Positions 11,495-22,388 of a DNA stretch of 64,000 nt are shown piece by piece. Origin of the DNA: Chalara sp. BL73. Taxonomy: Eukaryota; Ascomycota; Leotiomycetes; Helotiales. The translations under genes were made by a program, and so were the position numbers. The notes below the pieces were generated by a model. The model saw only the letters and a list, made by a program, of their open reading frames with translations. It did not search any database and was not told the DNA's origin. Numbering within the stretch: position 1 is the stretch's first letter; the number at the start of each line of letters is the position of its first letter. Location: assembly GCA_918026815.1 (NCBI GenBank), contig CAKJVC010000192.1:1-64000 (forward strand), given 5' to 3'.

Positions 11495-11929
11495 TCACCC
11501 TCCCGTGTATCGAGCGAGCCCGTTCAGGGCATCCATTTCTATTTCCACGGTAAACTCACCGCCGTCGCGAGCGCCTCTAGACATGCCAAAACACCATCCT
11601 AGATAATCCACCACGGAGGAAACCAAGCCCGTGTTGTACTTACCTTCGATCTCTTCCCTGTTTGTCCCTCCGATGCCGCTTCTGTAACTAGCAATGCTGT
11701 TTTGCCTTCCCTCGTCCTGGCAATCTCTAAGGCACAGGGCACACAAACCTGCCAGCTGACCTGCATAGAAGTCGACGCTGTACAGGAGATGGTACCCTGC
11801 GTCAGAGTATGTTAAGAAGTGAGGCGATCCTGAATAGTATTGCTGGCACAGGCATTGATGGGGGCAGATATGCTTCTCAGACGAGCCGGCGTGCCCGCAC
11901 TGGTGGACACCTATTACATAGAAGCACAT
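11495..11929 (-). CDS. Small Cys/His-rich hypothetical protein
   Basis: A 144 aa frame starting at ATG 11929 (MCFYVIGVHQCGH). An upstream TTG-initiated extension is not needed. The N-terminus has C-x7-C-x-H followed by CPHQCLCQQYY, a spacing seen in many short fungal proteins of unknown function that may bind metal. A second Cys cluster (LCALCLRDCQDEGRQ) follows near the middle. There is no signal peptide and no membrane segment. The gene lies just outside the transposon block. I cannot assign a function. Confidence 0.5.
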   Translation of the reverse strand: MCFYVIGVHQCGHAGSSEKHICPHQCLCQQYYSGSPHFLTYSDAGYHLLYSVDFYAGQLAGLCALCLRDCQDEGRQNSIASYRSGIGGTNREEIEGKYNTGLVSSVVDYLGWCFGMSRGARDGGEFTVEIEMDALNGLARYTGG

Positions 11930-12406
11930 TTCCGCGGGTGAGATGATAGAATTCAAGGTGCAGAAGATACAGTGATGGCTTTTATGAATAACAAATAAAT
12001 TGTTCCAGTGAACAATAGTGTTATCCTATATCAACGCAATGTCAATGAGTACTTGCCTTTTTTGCATGACAATGACAGCGTTCTTTATTTAAAAGTCCAA
12101 AATAAAGAATTAAATATTGGCCCAGATAGACGATATCTATTCGACCTTGACAAGAGGCTCGGTCTTGATACATTTCCAATAGCCTACCTACTCTGCTGCA
12201 CTGGTGAATGCCACCGTAGTAGAAGCATATTCAACGTAAAGGTATCCATAGGATACATGCTACATGCTCTTTACATGTTTTGAATGGGCTTTGTTATAAT
12301 ATGTACTTTGGCCAAAAGCTGCTAGTATGGAGATATCAACATAACTGCGATGTACACGCTTAAAAGTTTAGGGGTGCGGACACCTAAAAATTATAGATGT
12401 AGTCGC
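11930..12406. other. Intergenic flank of the transposon block
   Basis: No convincing gene. A short imperfect palindrome (TTTAGGGGTG..CACCTAAAA) lies around 12367-12390. A plus-strand frame at 12008-12283 has no recognisable relatives and is probably chance. Confidence 0.4.
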
Positions 12407-12819
12407 GGGTACGATTGAAACGGCACACTTTAGCGTCCCCATATGTTCCCGCTATTTTCCTTATTAATGTGGTCAAGCGAACCTCTCGAATACGCTTTTC
12501 TACTTTCAGAATTTTGGTTTGCTGTTGTACTAAGCGAAAGACACTAAGCCCGATTTTGTTTAAAATAAATAATTTCTTTTTAAAACAAATCTTGCTACAA
12601 AATATGTATGCATATATATTAAAACAATTTGTTTCAATTAAATTTGTAAAATTTAAATAAATTAAGTTTGAATTTTTTGGGTTGTTATTTAATATAAGTG
12701 TTGTGTTGTAAAGTTGCACAATATCGCAACCCAAAATTTTCACTAAGTTCCGCGGCAGCGAAATAAAAGCGGCATGCCATGATTTTTGGCGTGTTGGCGC
12801 TAAAGTGTGCCGTTTCAAT

Positions 12820-12886
12820 GGGTACGATTGAAACGTAGACCATTAGGGCCTTGGCAGATGCAACCTTAAATTTTAAGCGAGCCAAT
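12820..12886 (+). repeat. MULE left terminal inverted repeat
   Basis: 67 bp, exact reverse complement of 28474-28540. Similarity ends abruptly after AGCCAAT. Confidence 0.9.
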
Positions 12887-13305
12887 CACTAGAATAAAAT
12901 TGGATCCTTTGCACGTGAAACCCACTCATTAAGCGACGAGTTAATCAAAGCTTCAGAAAAGCGGAACACCTCGGCTTCCCACACTTTAAATAACTGATCT
13001 TTTTCTTTCTCATTTAATTGGCTCGCAGTTTCGCTTAGCTTAAAAAAGCGGGTCTTGACTTAATTTAGAGCTTCGCTTGTATTAAGCTTAGCCTGAATAT
13101 CACGTGTTACACTTTTTTGTTCTTTTTTTTTTAGCTTAACTAAGCTTTTTGTTCAATAAATTTCAAATTTTGATTCGTTGAATTAATTCGCGTAATATTC
13201 TCAATTCGGCTTATCAATAAAGCCGAACTAATTATACGCGAGTATTATATGCCGATAAAAAAGTAAATAACTTCTAGCGAATCGGCAAAAGCACGTAAAG
13301 TTTAG

Positions 13306-13758
13306 TGTCACGAACCGAATCCTGGGACCTGCTGAGGTCCCAGGAGAGGAGCCCCAGGACGCTCTGGCGTCCCGGGACCAATAGAGATCCTAGGGATGTG
13401 GGTCCCAGAATCAGCCAGTGTTTTAAAACTTTAAGTAAATAAAAAAGCAAACGGCTTATTAACTTCTGGAAATCGCGACTGTGTCACGTAACAAAGTTTA
13501 AAAAAGTTTTAAAAGTTTATATAAACTCTAAAAACTTTAATAAACTTTAGTTTAACTATAGTATATAAGTAATTGTAGCTTTATAGCTTAAAAACTTTGT
13601 GTTTAAATTTTATTATAGTTTAGCAATATAGTTTTTGTTATACTTGTAACAGTTTACTTTTTAGTAAAAAGCAGTATTTAGTTTATTTTATATATATTAT
13701 ACTAACTAACAAATTTTAAGTTTAATTATTTAAGTTTAAAATTATTTCGTACGTTATA
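13306..13758 (+). repeat. Left LTR of Gypsy 1 (5' part intact, 3' part mutated)
   Basis: 453 bp. Compared with the right LTR (offset 6,429), every transition difference before about 13527 is mutated in the right copy, and every one after about 13550 is mutated in this copy. The intact 5' part carries an inverted CCTGGGACC / GGTCCCAGG pair. Confidence 0.9.
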
Positions 13759-15899
13759 TTTTAAGTATTTAGTTTTAAAATAACTAAGCAATATAGCACT
13801 TAACACAAAAAGTTTTTTCGCTAGTACAACTAAACAAAAAACAAAAAAAAAAGTAATTACTTTAAATATTACTGCTACTAACAAAAACGAAAATATCGAG
13901 CTTTTTAACGTTGAACTTACTAAAATCGAAGTTTTAAAAACTTTAAAAGTTTTTTTGCCGAACAAGTATTATAAAAATAAAAAAAATCTCGAAACTTTTT
14001 TTTTTTAAATAAAAATTTATTAAAAATTTAATAACAATAAATTTTTTTATAAAAAAACTTATTGTTTGTTTGCTGTTTTTTACTTTAAAAAAAACGCGGC
14101 TAAATAAGTTATACTGCTTTTAAAAAACTATTTTTAGTATAACGAAAACATCGACAAATATATAACAGTTATTAAAATAACATTAAAAAAATAGTCGAAA
14201 TTTAAAAAAGCAATTAAAACAATATTCGAAAATATAAACGAAAAAAAAACTGCTAAACGACATTTATATAGTTTGCAGTAAACGAAAACGATTATTGTTT
14301 ATATTACGAAATTTAAAAAATATACTGTTTAAACCGACTAAAACACATAAGCTTTAATTAGTTACTATATAAAAAAATTTAAAATTTATATTTAAATTAA
14401 ACTTGTTTAAATAAACAATTTTACAAATATAAAATTATTAATCGAAATGTTCGTGCTAATAAACAACAAAATTAGTAATTTTTACAAAAACTAAAAATTT
14501 ATAAAAAAACGCCGGTATTACAAAAACGAAAAAAAAAAACGTAATTTAAAAAAAAAGTTAAACCGTTAGTTAAAACTTATAAAAATAAATACTACAAAAA
14601 AAAAAAAAGTTTATATTTAAAAAAAAAATACAATATAAAAAAAAAAACAAACTGTATTATATTTGCAGCAAAAAAAAACATATAGTTTCGTTTTACAAAA
14701 AAAACAGCAGTAAAAAACAAATTAGTACTATTTAAGTTAAAAAAGTTTATATAAAAAAACGTATAAAAAAATATAAAACACAAAAAATTTTTTATAAGTT
14801 TTTTAAAAAAAAACTCGAAAATATAAAAATAATAATACAATTTTCGAAATTCGGCTTTTTTGCTTTAAAAACTATAAATTTAGTATTAGTTTTAAAACTT
14901 TACTCGAAAATAAAATAAAAATAAAAACTAGCTTTGTTTAAAAAAAAAACTAAAATATAGTTTTTTTTAACAAATATAAAAAAGTTTAACTATTAAAAAA
15001 AGCTGCAAAAAAAAAATATAAACACGAAACTTTTTAGTATAAAAACCGAAGTTATATATAAAAATAAACGCTGCGTAGCGTTTAAACTAACAAATAAAAA
15101 AACTATCGAAAAATATATAACTAAAAAAAAGTTTTTAAAACTAAAACAATACTTAAAAAAAAGTAATACTTAAAAAATAATAATTAAACAAAAAAAACGT
15201 TGCTTTTAGTATAAAATAATTAAAAACTTTAATTACAAAATGTTTGCAAAAAACAAAAAACGAAAATTTAGCTATTTAAAAAAAAACAAACTTTATAAAC
15301 TAATAAAAAAAAAGCTTAATTACAAAATATAATTAAACGCTATATACAGCAACGTTATTTAAAAACAAAAACTAAAACAAACAGTAATTACGTTAAAACT
15401 GTACTAGTTTAAAAAAAAAAAAAAATTTAAAAACAAAAACACTAAAGTTATAATTAACACTAAAGCAATAAATATATATATTAATACGAAGTATATTTAA
15501 AAAAAAGCTATTAAAACTATATACAAAAAAAAACTGTATTAAATAACAACAATAAATAAAAAAAACGTCGGCACAAATAAATAAGTTAAAAAAAAAACTT
15601 TATTTATAAAAATAATTATATTAAAAAAGCATACTAAAAAAATAATATTAAACGTTATACTAATTAAAAAACATAACGTTATTTTTAAAACTTTTTAAAT
15701 TAAAAAATACAATTTAAACATAAACTAAATAAATAACAGTATTTAGTTTAATAAATGTACTTGTATAAAAAATAACTTACAAAATACGTATAGCAAAAAA
15801 AAAGCTAGCGCTGCTTTTTTTAAGCCGAAATTTTAAAAACTTAAAAATTCAGTATAATAAAACATAAAAAATATATTCGACTAAATATTTGTATTATAT

Positions 15900-18800
15900 A
15901 AAAAATTTTTACAATTGTTTAAAAACTTATAAAATATACGTGTTTTATTAAAACACTAACTATAAAATTACGAAATTAATTTAAAAAAAAAAAAAAAGCT
16001 ATTTTTTAAAAAATTAAAATTTTATAATTTATAAATTTTAAAAACGCTTAAAAAATATATACAAAAATCAGCAAAAAAAAAATAAATTAAAAAATTCAAA
16101 TTACCGGCAATATTAAATATATTGCTAGTATACAAAAAAAAAAAAAACAAAAAAAACTTTAAAAAAAAACTTTGCGTAAATTATCGTAACTTAAACAACG
16201 TTACAATAAAAAATGTATATTTTATATTTAGTAACTAGTATTTACAAAACAGTTTAGTTAAAACAAAAATATTTATTAAACTTAATTAAAAAAGCTTGTT
16301 CGTTTTAATACGAATTAAAAAAAACTACAAATAAAAAACAACTTTTATATTACTTTCGAAACTATAAAAATATACAGTTATGTTTTTTAGTTTAATTAAT
16401 ACTTTTGCAATTTGCTAAAAGCAAAACGAAAACATTTTAAAAATTTTTTTATAAAAAACAGTCGTATATTATTTTAACGATATTTTAATTTATTCGAAAA
16501 AACCGAAAAAACACAAAAAGCACGTAAAACAAGTTATACGAAAATTTATACAAATAAATTTTTGCTTAAAATTGTTAAAATGTAAATTTAGTATTATTAA
16601 AATAAATTTTTTGAAATACATTGTTAAAGCGAAATATTTCGCTATCGACTTTATTAAAATTAAAAATATTTAAAAATAAAAGTTACTATATAATATTAAA
16701 AACGTGTAATTATTTTTGAAATTCGCTAATTTTTGCTAACAATTTATTAAAAAATATTTAAAGTTAGTTTACTTTTTAATACAACTTATTAAAATAAGTA
16801 TGTTAAATTGACTACAGTCAACTTAGGAAAAAAAAACTTGTGCTGTACACAAAGTCTGTTTAATTGCAGTAGTTCAGGAAGAATTAATTGATTAATTAAA
16901 AAGCTTTACAAAAGTGCTTAGTAAAAAGAGTGCGACTTTTTTACTGATGACTAAGCTATCACATAAAGTATAGCTTATGTTTTACGGGTGGGCTACACTA
17001 CTAATTCTTAACACAACTAACTAAAAAAAACGTATTTTTCGAGTAAAAAATAAATTAAAAAGCAGTTTTTAAAAAAATTAAAAACAAATTCGCTAAAAAA
17101 CTAATTTTTTAATACTATAACAAAAATAAAAAAAGTATAGTCGAAACTAATGCTTTAAATATAACAATAAAAGTAATTTACTTTTAAAAAAACAACAATA
17201 ACAAATTACATTTTATTGCTTACTTTTTAAAAACAATATTGTTAACAAAACAAAACTACAATATTTATAAAAAAAAACTGTTTACAATCGTAAAAGCGCT
17301 AAAACACTAGCGCATTTATTTACAAAAAGCAAAATTTACAGTTACTATTTATACTGACTATATAAATTTTCGAACTTTTACTATTATTAAAATTTTAAAC
17401 AATCGAAAGTTAGTTAAATAAACTAAAAAACTAACAAAATTCGATTTAGTTATTAAATACGTTAACAAAACAAACAACGCAAAAATTAACGCGCTTAGTA
17501 AAAAACTAAAATACAAAAACTTTAAAGTATACTAAAAAACAGTTTTATTTAAAAAGTTCAAAAATAAAAATTTTGTTTTAAATATAAAAAAAATTGTAAC
17601 AACAATAAAGTATAACTTTACCGAGCTATAGTTAACACGTTTTAAAAATAGCGCTAAACGAAATTTAAACGTACAATAAATACTAAAAAAAACTTTTAAA
17701 AAAAACAAAAAAAATAACAAAATTTTTTAATAAAAAAAAACAAAAAAACTGTATATACTTAAAAAAGTCAAAAAAAGCTTTATTAAAAAACAATATAATT
17801 TTTTTGTATACGAATACTAAAAAATTAAAAAAACGTATAAAAAAATTGCGAAAACTTTTTAGTGTTTAAAACTAAAAGTTATAATAAAAACAGTAGTTAG
17901 CAGTTGTAATATTTGCATTAAAAACAAAACTTTATGCCGAGCTTTTTATAAGTAAATACAAACAACTTTAATACTATTTATACTATAAAAATCAATATTT
18001 TAAAATTTTATTATTAAACTTTCGAAATTTAAAAATTTAGTAATAAAAGTAAAATACAATTTTATTTTAGTTATAGTAAAAAAATTAACAAAATATATAA
18101 TACTTGTTTTATACTACAAGTTAAATACAGCAAAAAACTTTATATATACTTTTTTTAAAAAAGTAATCGTTTTGTATAAACTATTAAAAAAAATTATATT
18201 AAACAAAAACAAACTTTTTACATTTAAGTTTTAAACAAGCTTTATAGCGCAGTTAAGCGCTAAAAAAAAACTGTTTACGTTTTTTTATTTACAAACAAAT
18301 AACTAAATAAAAAAAATAAACTAAATAATAAAAACATACTTAAAATATTATATTAATTACAAATAAAACAATTAAGTTTAATTATTGCTATTTGTACAAT
18401 TCGCATACAACAGTTCGACTACAAAAACGATACTAGTTTTACTATTTTTTGCTAATTATAGTTACAAGCTAGTAGTATATAAAAAACTAAAAATTACAAA
18501 TATCGACAATAAACATATTTACGTTAAAATTTAAAATATTAAAAAACTACACAAAAAACTAGCAAAAAACTTGTAGTTTATAACAAAAAAAAACGTTTAT
18601 TATTACAACAAAAAACGTAGTTAAAAGTTTATTTTCGAAAAAAAAAAAAAAGTTTATTTGTTTAAAAAAAACATTAATACTAAAAAACCGAGTAACAAAC
18701 TAAACTACAAAAAACTAAAACTATACAAAATCAAAAAAGTTAAAAAAACTTTAAACTACAAATTAAATTTGCTTAAAAATATAAATATTTATTTAGTATT

Positions 18801-18951
18801 TTACGTATTTTTGCTCGAAAAAGTACTATTAAACGTTTTACTAGTATTAAAAACCGAAATTTTTTTAGTTAATTCGAACGCTAAATATAAAGTAAAACAA
18901 ATTTTAAACTATAAATACGTTAAAACACAAATTAAGTATTTCGTTAAATAA
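15900..18951 (+). pseudogene. pol relic of Gypsy 1 (RT, RNase H, integrase, chromodomain)
   Basis: This is recognisable only by comparison with the better-preserved Gypsy 2. The RT palm motif LCVNYRNLNN corresponds to LCVDYRKLND in element 2. YFNDILIYS (near 16464-16496) corresponds to YLDDILIYFS, so the catalytic YxDD is lost. NPAKI-type sequence follows. The integrase Cys pair reads CNICIKNK near 17908-17931. The open 97 aa frame at 18658-18951 aligns with the chromodomain tail of element 2 (..TEIxLxNxxAxYxVxxIL). Stops are everywhere upstream. A solo LTR interrupts it at 16801-17013. Confidence 0.7.
16801..17013 (-). mobile_element. Solo-LTR-like insert inside Gypsy 1, not hypermutated
   Basis: A ~213 bp island of ordinary composition in the AT-only pol relic. 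Read on the minus strand it begins TGTTAAGAATTAGTAGTGTA and ends ..AATTTAACA, so it has TG..CA termini like an LTR. Its style resembles fungal Copia LTRs, but that is from memory. The flanking 5-mers AAGTA and CAACT do not match, so no target duplication is visible. The flanks align with the RNase H start of Gypsy 2, showing that it interrupts pol. Confidence 0.5.
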
Positions 18952-19129
18952 AAAAACTATTTATACTTAAAAAACATATAAAAACTTAAAAACAATTTTA
19001 ATTGTTTTAAATTGTTAGCAAAATTCTATTAACAAAATTTTAATTTGTTTAAAAAAATTTTAAAAAACTAAAAAATTTTGCTAAAAAATTATTATAAAAT
19101 TCGTTAGCAGCAAAAACAATACTAGCAAC

Positions 19130-19620
19130 AGCAGTTTGTTTTTGCTTTTCGTTTTTTTTTGTTTTAGTTTTTTTTTTTTTTTTTTTTTCGGCAGTATTCA
19201 GTTTTTTTAAATAGCGAAAACTACAACGAGCTATTTTTTTTCGACGATTTTTAATAAACGCTTTTTGTTTCCGAAAACGAACTACTTTAGTTATAGTTTT
19301 TTAAGTTTAAATTAAAGCTTTTTTTTTTTTATTGTTTAGTTTTTTTAGTTAACGATCGAAAAACATTTAGTTAGCTAAGCGCAAAACTTCGAAGTTTTAA
19401 TACTTGAACAAAAAAACGCTTGTATTACAAAAACACTTCGTTTATATATATTTTAAACATTTCGCCGAACGCTTTTTTTTTGAATTAGCAATACATTTTA
19501 AATTCTTTTTTTTATACTAAATACACGAAAACATTTTTTCGCCGACAAACTCGATAAAATCAGTTAGCTCGAATTTTTTACGAATTTTTTTTTTAAATAA
19601 ACTTTTACTACGATTTTTAA
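19130..19620 (-). pseudogene. Antisense-ORF relic of Gypsy 1
   Basis: Between pol and the right LTR, a segment matches the region of Gypsy 2 that carries its antisense ORF. The clearest block is ACACGAAAACATTTTTTCGC near 19525-19548 against ACACGGAATCATTTTTTCGC near 26936-26955. No frame remains open. Confidence 0.45.
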
Positions 19621-19734
19621 TTTTGTTCGTGCGCTAAAGTAGTATAGTAAAAAAAAAAAAAAGCTATGCTTTTCGCGCGAGATTTCTTTATTTGTATTTA
19701 AGCGTAAAAGTACGCTAAAACGGAAAAAAAATAG

Positions 19735-20187
19735 TGTTACGAACCGAATTTTAAAACTTACTAAAGTTTTAAAAAAAAAGCTTTAAAATGCTTTAACGTT
19801 TCGAAACTAATAAAAATTTTAAAAATGTAAGTTTTAAAATCAGCTAGTGTTTTAAAACTTTAAGTAAATAAAAAAGCAAACAGCTTATTAACTTTTAAAA
19901 ACTACAATTGTATTATATAACAAAGTTTAAAATTTTTTTAAAAGTTTATATAAATTCTAAAAACTTTAATAAACTTTAGCTTAACTATAGTATATAAGTA
20001 GTTGTAGCTTTATAGCTTAAAAGCTTTGTGCTTAAACTTTATTATAGTTTAGCAATATAGTTTTTGTTATACTTGTAACGGCTTACTTTTTAGTGAGAAG
20101 CAGTGTCTAGTTTATTTCATATATACCATACCAACCAACGAGCCCCAAGCCCAGCTACCTAGGCCTAAGGCTACCCCGTACGTTACA
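19735..20187 (+). repeat. Right LTR of Gypsy 1 (5' part mutated, 3' part intact)
   Basis: 453 bp, same length as the left LTR, with the reciprocal intact/mutated pattern. It ends in ACA followed by the TTTAG duplication. The intact 3' part is visibly GC-richer (GCCCCAAGCCCAGCTACC). Confidence 0.9.
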
Positions 20188-20971
20188 TTTAGCTTAAACG
20201 AAGAATTTTTACTTTTTTCGGCTAGCGTTTCGGCAGCTTTAATCTTGTTTAATAAAAAAAGCTGGATTTAATATAAAAAAGCGCTTAGCCAAAAGAACTC
20301 TAGCGTAGCGCTAAGCTTTTTTTGTAACTAATTATAAGCAGCTTTCTAAGCACGTAAATTATATACCGAAGCACATTGCTCAATTAAAAATATAATTCCT
20401 GCTAGCGAGTATTTCGAACGAATTATAAGCTTTGAAAGCTTGCTAAAAGATTTAAACGAGCAATAAAAAGCTTTTATTGAATTAGTTGTTATAACTTGAA
20501 AAAACAAAGCTAAATAATCACGTGCGTAGTTAGCTTACTTTTTAATATCTTGTAGCTAATTTTGCTTAATATAATTAGCTAATTCGTCGTTTTCGGCTAA
20601 TTTAATCGTTTAATTAATTAATTTAATAGTACTATACTTTGTTCGGCGATTACAAAAAGCAGCTATAAGCGCTGCACGTAATTTTGCGTTCTTTTTTAAG
20701 CCTAGCTTTCGCTTAATTGTACGCTAGCAGTAAACGCGGCAAAAAAAGTAAATTACTTAAAAAAGCTTAAAGTTAATTAAACGAGCTTAAAAAAAAAATA
20801 AGTAAGTTATTACTTCGGTTTTTTTTGCTAATAAGCCGAAAAAAGCTAAGCGAAAAGCTTTGATTTCAGTTGCAAAATCGTTAGTAAGCGTATATCGAAA
20901 ATTCTACGTAATTCAGCATTTAATAACTAATAAAAATTCAGCAATTAGCTCGCTAAATTCATTAAATAATA

Positions 20972-21321
20972 TGTTACGCGCATCGCTAACAGGCTTATGC
21001 CTTAGGGGCCTGAGGCTCGGTAGACTTGGTTTACACAGAGAACCCCTGAGGTAGGATCACGTGATGGATCATGGATCATGCTATGATCCACGATCCATGG
21101 ATCATGGCGCTTGCAATGATCTAACACACGAGGGAATTTATATAAGTAAATAGCTTTTCTTTAGATAGGAGCTTCGTGCTCAACTCAATATAGTATTTTA
21201 ACACTATACTGTTATCGGGATTTTACTCCTTATATGTGATATACCTACTTCTTTCCAGACCAACAATTCTCGGACTAAGATCTTTTATCTATATCAGTTG
21301 TAGGCTAATAGGACCGTAATA
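20972..21321 (+). repeat. Left LTR of Gypsy 2
   Basis: 350 bp, beginning TGTTACGCGCATCGC. It carries a TATA-like TATATAAGTA about 170 bp in, and the conserved GCTTCGTGCTCAACTCAA block after it. The terminal CA is mutated to TA. Confidence 0.92.
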
Positions 21322-21362
21322 CTTTGAGCACTTGTCTTGAAGTACCTGTATCGCGTATAACA

Positions 21363-22340
21363 ATGTCGACAACTAGTTCAACTCTACGTACTTCTAAGGG
21401 CTCAGCGCTATCTGAAGCTTTACTACTAATTCTACAGCTTGTTTATATGCCATAACAAGTCAAACTACTTAAGGTCCAGGAACCTAAGACTTTCGACGGC
21501 AATCGACAACACTTTCGCTTATACGTTTCACAATGCGAAATCTACATTTGCATGAACCCGCTATTTTTCGGAAGCCAGAAGCAAATGGTTTTGTGGGCAG
21601 TATTCTTTTTGACAGGAACCGCTTACGATTAGATCTTTACTTATTTGAAGGACTACTTCGCCTATTTACATGACAAAAGAAAGATCGAGACTAATCTCAT
21701 TTTTGACAGTTATAAAGAATACGTTAGTCAACTTACCCGTATGTTCGGGAACACGGATAAAGAAATAAAGGCGGAACGAGACATTCAAGTGTGCAAGCAA
21801 CTTACTAGTGTAACGGAATACACAGGGCGTTTTGAGCTGCTAGCAAAAAAAGTAGACTGGGATGACAAAGCTTTTACTGCGCTTTACTACAAAGGTTTTA
21901 AGGAAGATGTCAAGGATAATATTGTTTAGGGAGAACGACTAACTAACTTTACTGTCATGAAAGACAAAGCAATTGAGATTGACACTAGACTGTATAAGAG
22001 ACGCATAGAAAAAAGAGGACAGTATCTTTTAGGGTTCAGCAAACGGCAGCACTTTCAGAAACCCCGTTATTACTTACTTATGGAACTGGATGCGTTCTAG
22101 GGAAAGCTTAAGCAAAGAACAAACTTATCTAAGGAAAAGATGTAGCGACGACGCGACAAGAAGCTATGCTTCGAGTGTAGACTGCCAGGGCACATGGTTA
22201 GCTTTCACTGCTAGAAGCAACTTTGGAAGAGCCAGAAACAACTCAACATTACGGGCAGAGGAAGATACAACAAAGCACCTGGCAAAGTTCTGGCCGTGCT
22301 TGAGGCCAAGAAACCAGAAGTGCCAGAAGAAGAACTAGAA
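21363..22340 (+). pseudogene. gag of Gypsy 2, broken
   Basis: ATG at 21363 opens MSTTSSTLRTSKGSALSEA and soon meets a TAA consistent with CAA-to-TAA mutation. An open 94-codon stretch (21645-21929) has the retrotransposon-gag look (FDSYKEYVSQLTRMFGN). Near 22167-22211 a zinc-knuckle-like CFECRLPGHMVSFHC remains, with an H-x5-C spacing instead of the usual H-x4-C. Gag would package the element RNA. Several stops separate these pieces. Confidence 0.7.
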
Positions 22341-22388
22341 CGACAACAGATCTATACTTAACATGACGCTACGTGCATTAAGTGTAGG

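Larger units (their letters stand above)
13306..20187 (+). mobile_element. Ty3/Gypsy LTR retrotransposon 1, heavily RIP-mutated
   Basis: Complete 6,882 bp element with 453 bp LTRs at 13306-13758 and 19735-20187 (TG..CA in the intact copy). The 5 bp TTTAG flanks both sides (13301-13305 and 20188-20192). A polypurine tract (GGAAAAAAAATAG) precedes the right LTR. The interior is almost all A/T. It still reads as pol in relic form: a KLCVNYRNLNNVTIKN-like stretch near 16166-16213, a mutated YxDD box near 16464-16496, an integrase zinc-finger CNIC near 17908, and a C-terminal integrase/chromodomain ORF at 18658-18951. The order RT then integrase marks it as Ty3/Gypsy. It inserted in the MULE. Confidence 0.9.

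Noticed and set aside
12384..12818. Two opposite-strand ORFs both beginning MKRHTLA
   Set aside because: They are the two arms of the inverted repeat of the 420 bp element, not genes. The interiors are low-complexity AT sequence.
13965..15900. Long AT-only open frames in Gypsy 1 (for example 14592-14840 minus)
   Set aside because: Lys/Asn/Phe-only translations are by-products of extreme A/T content after hypermutation.
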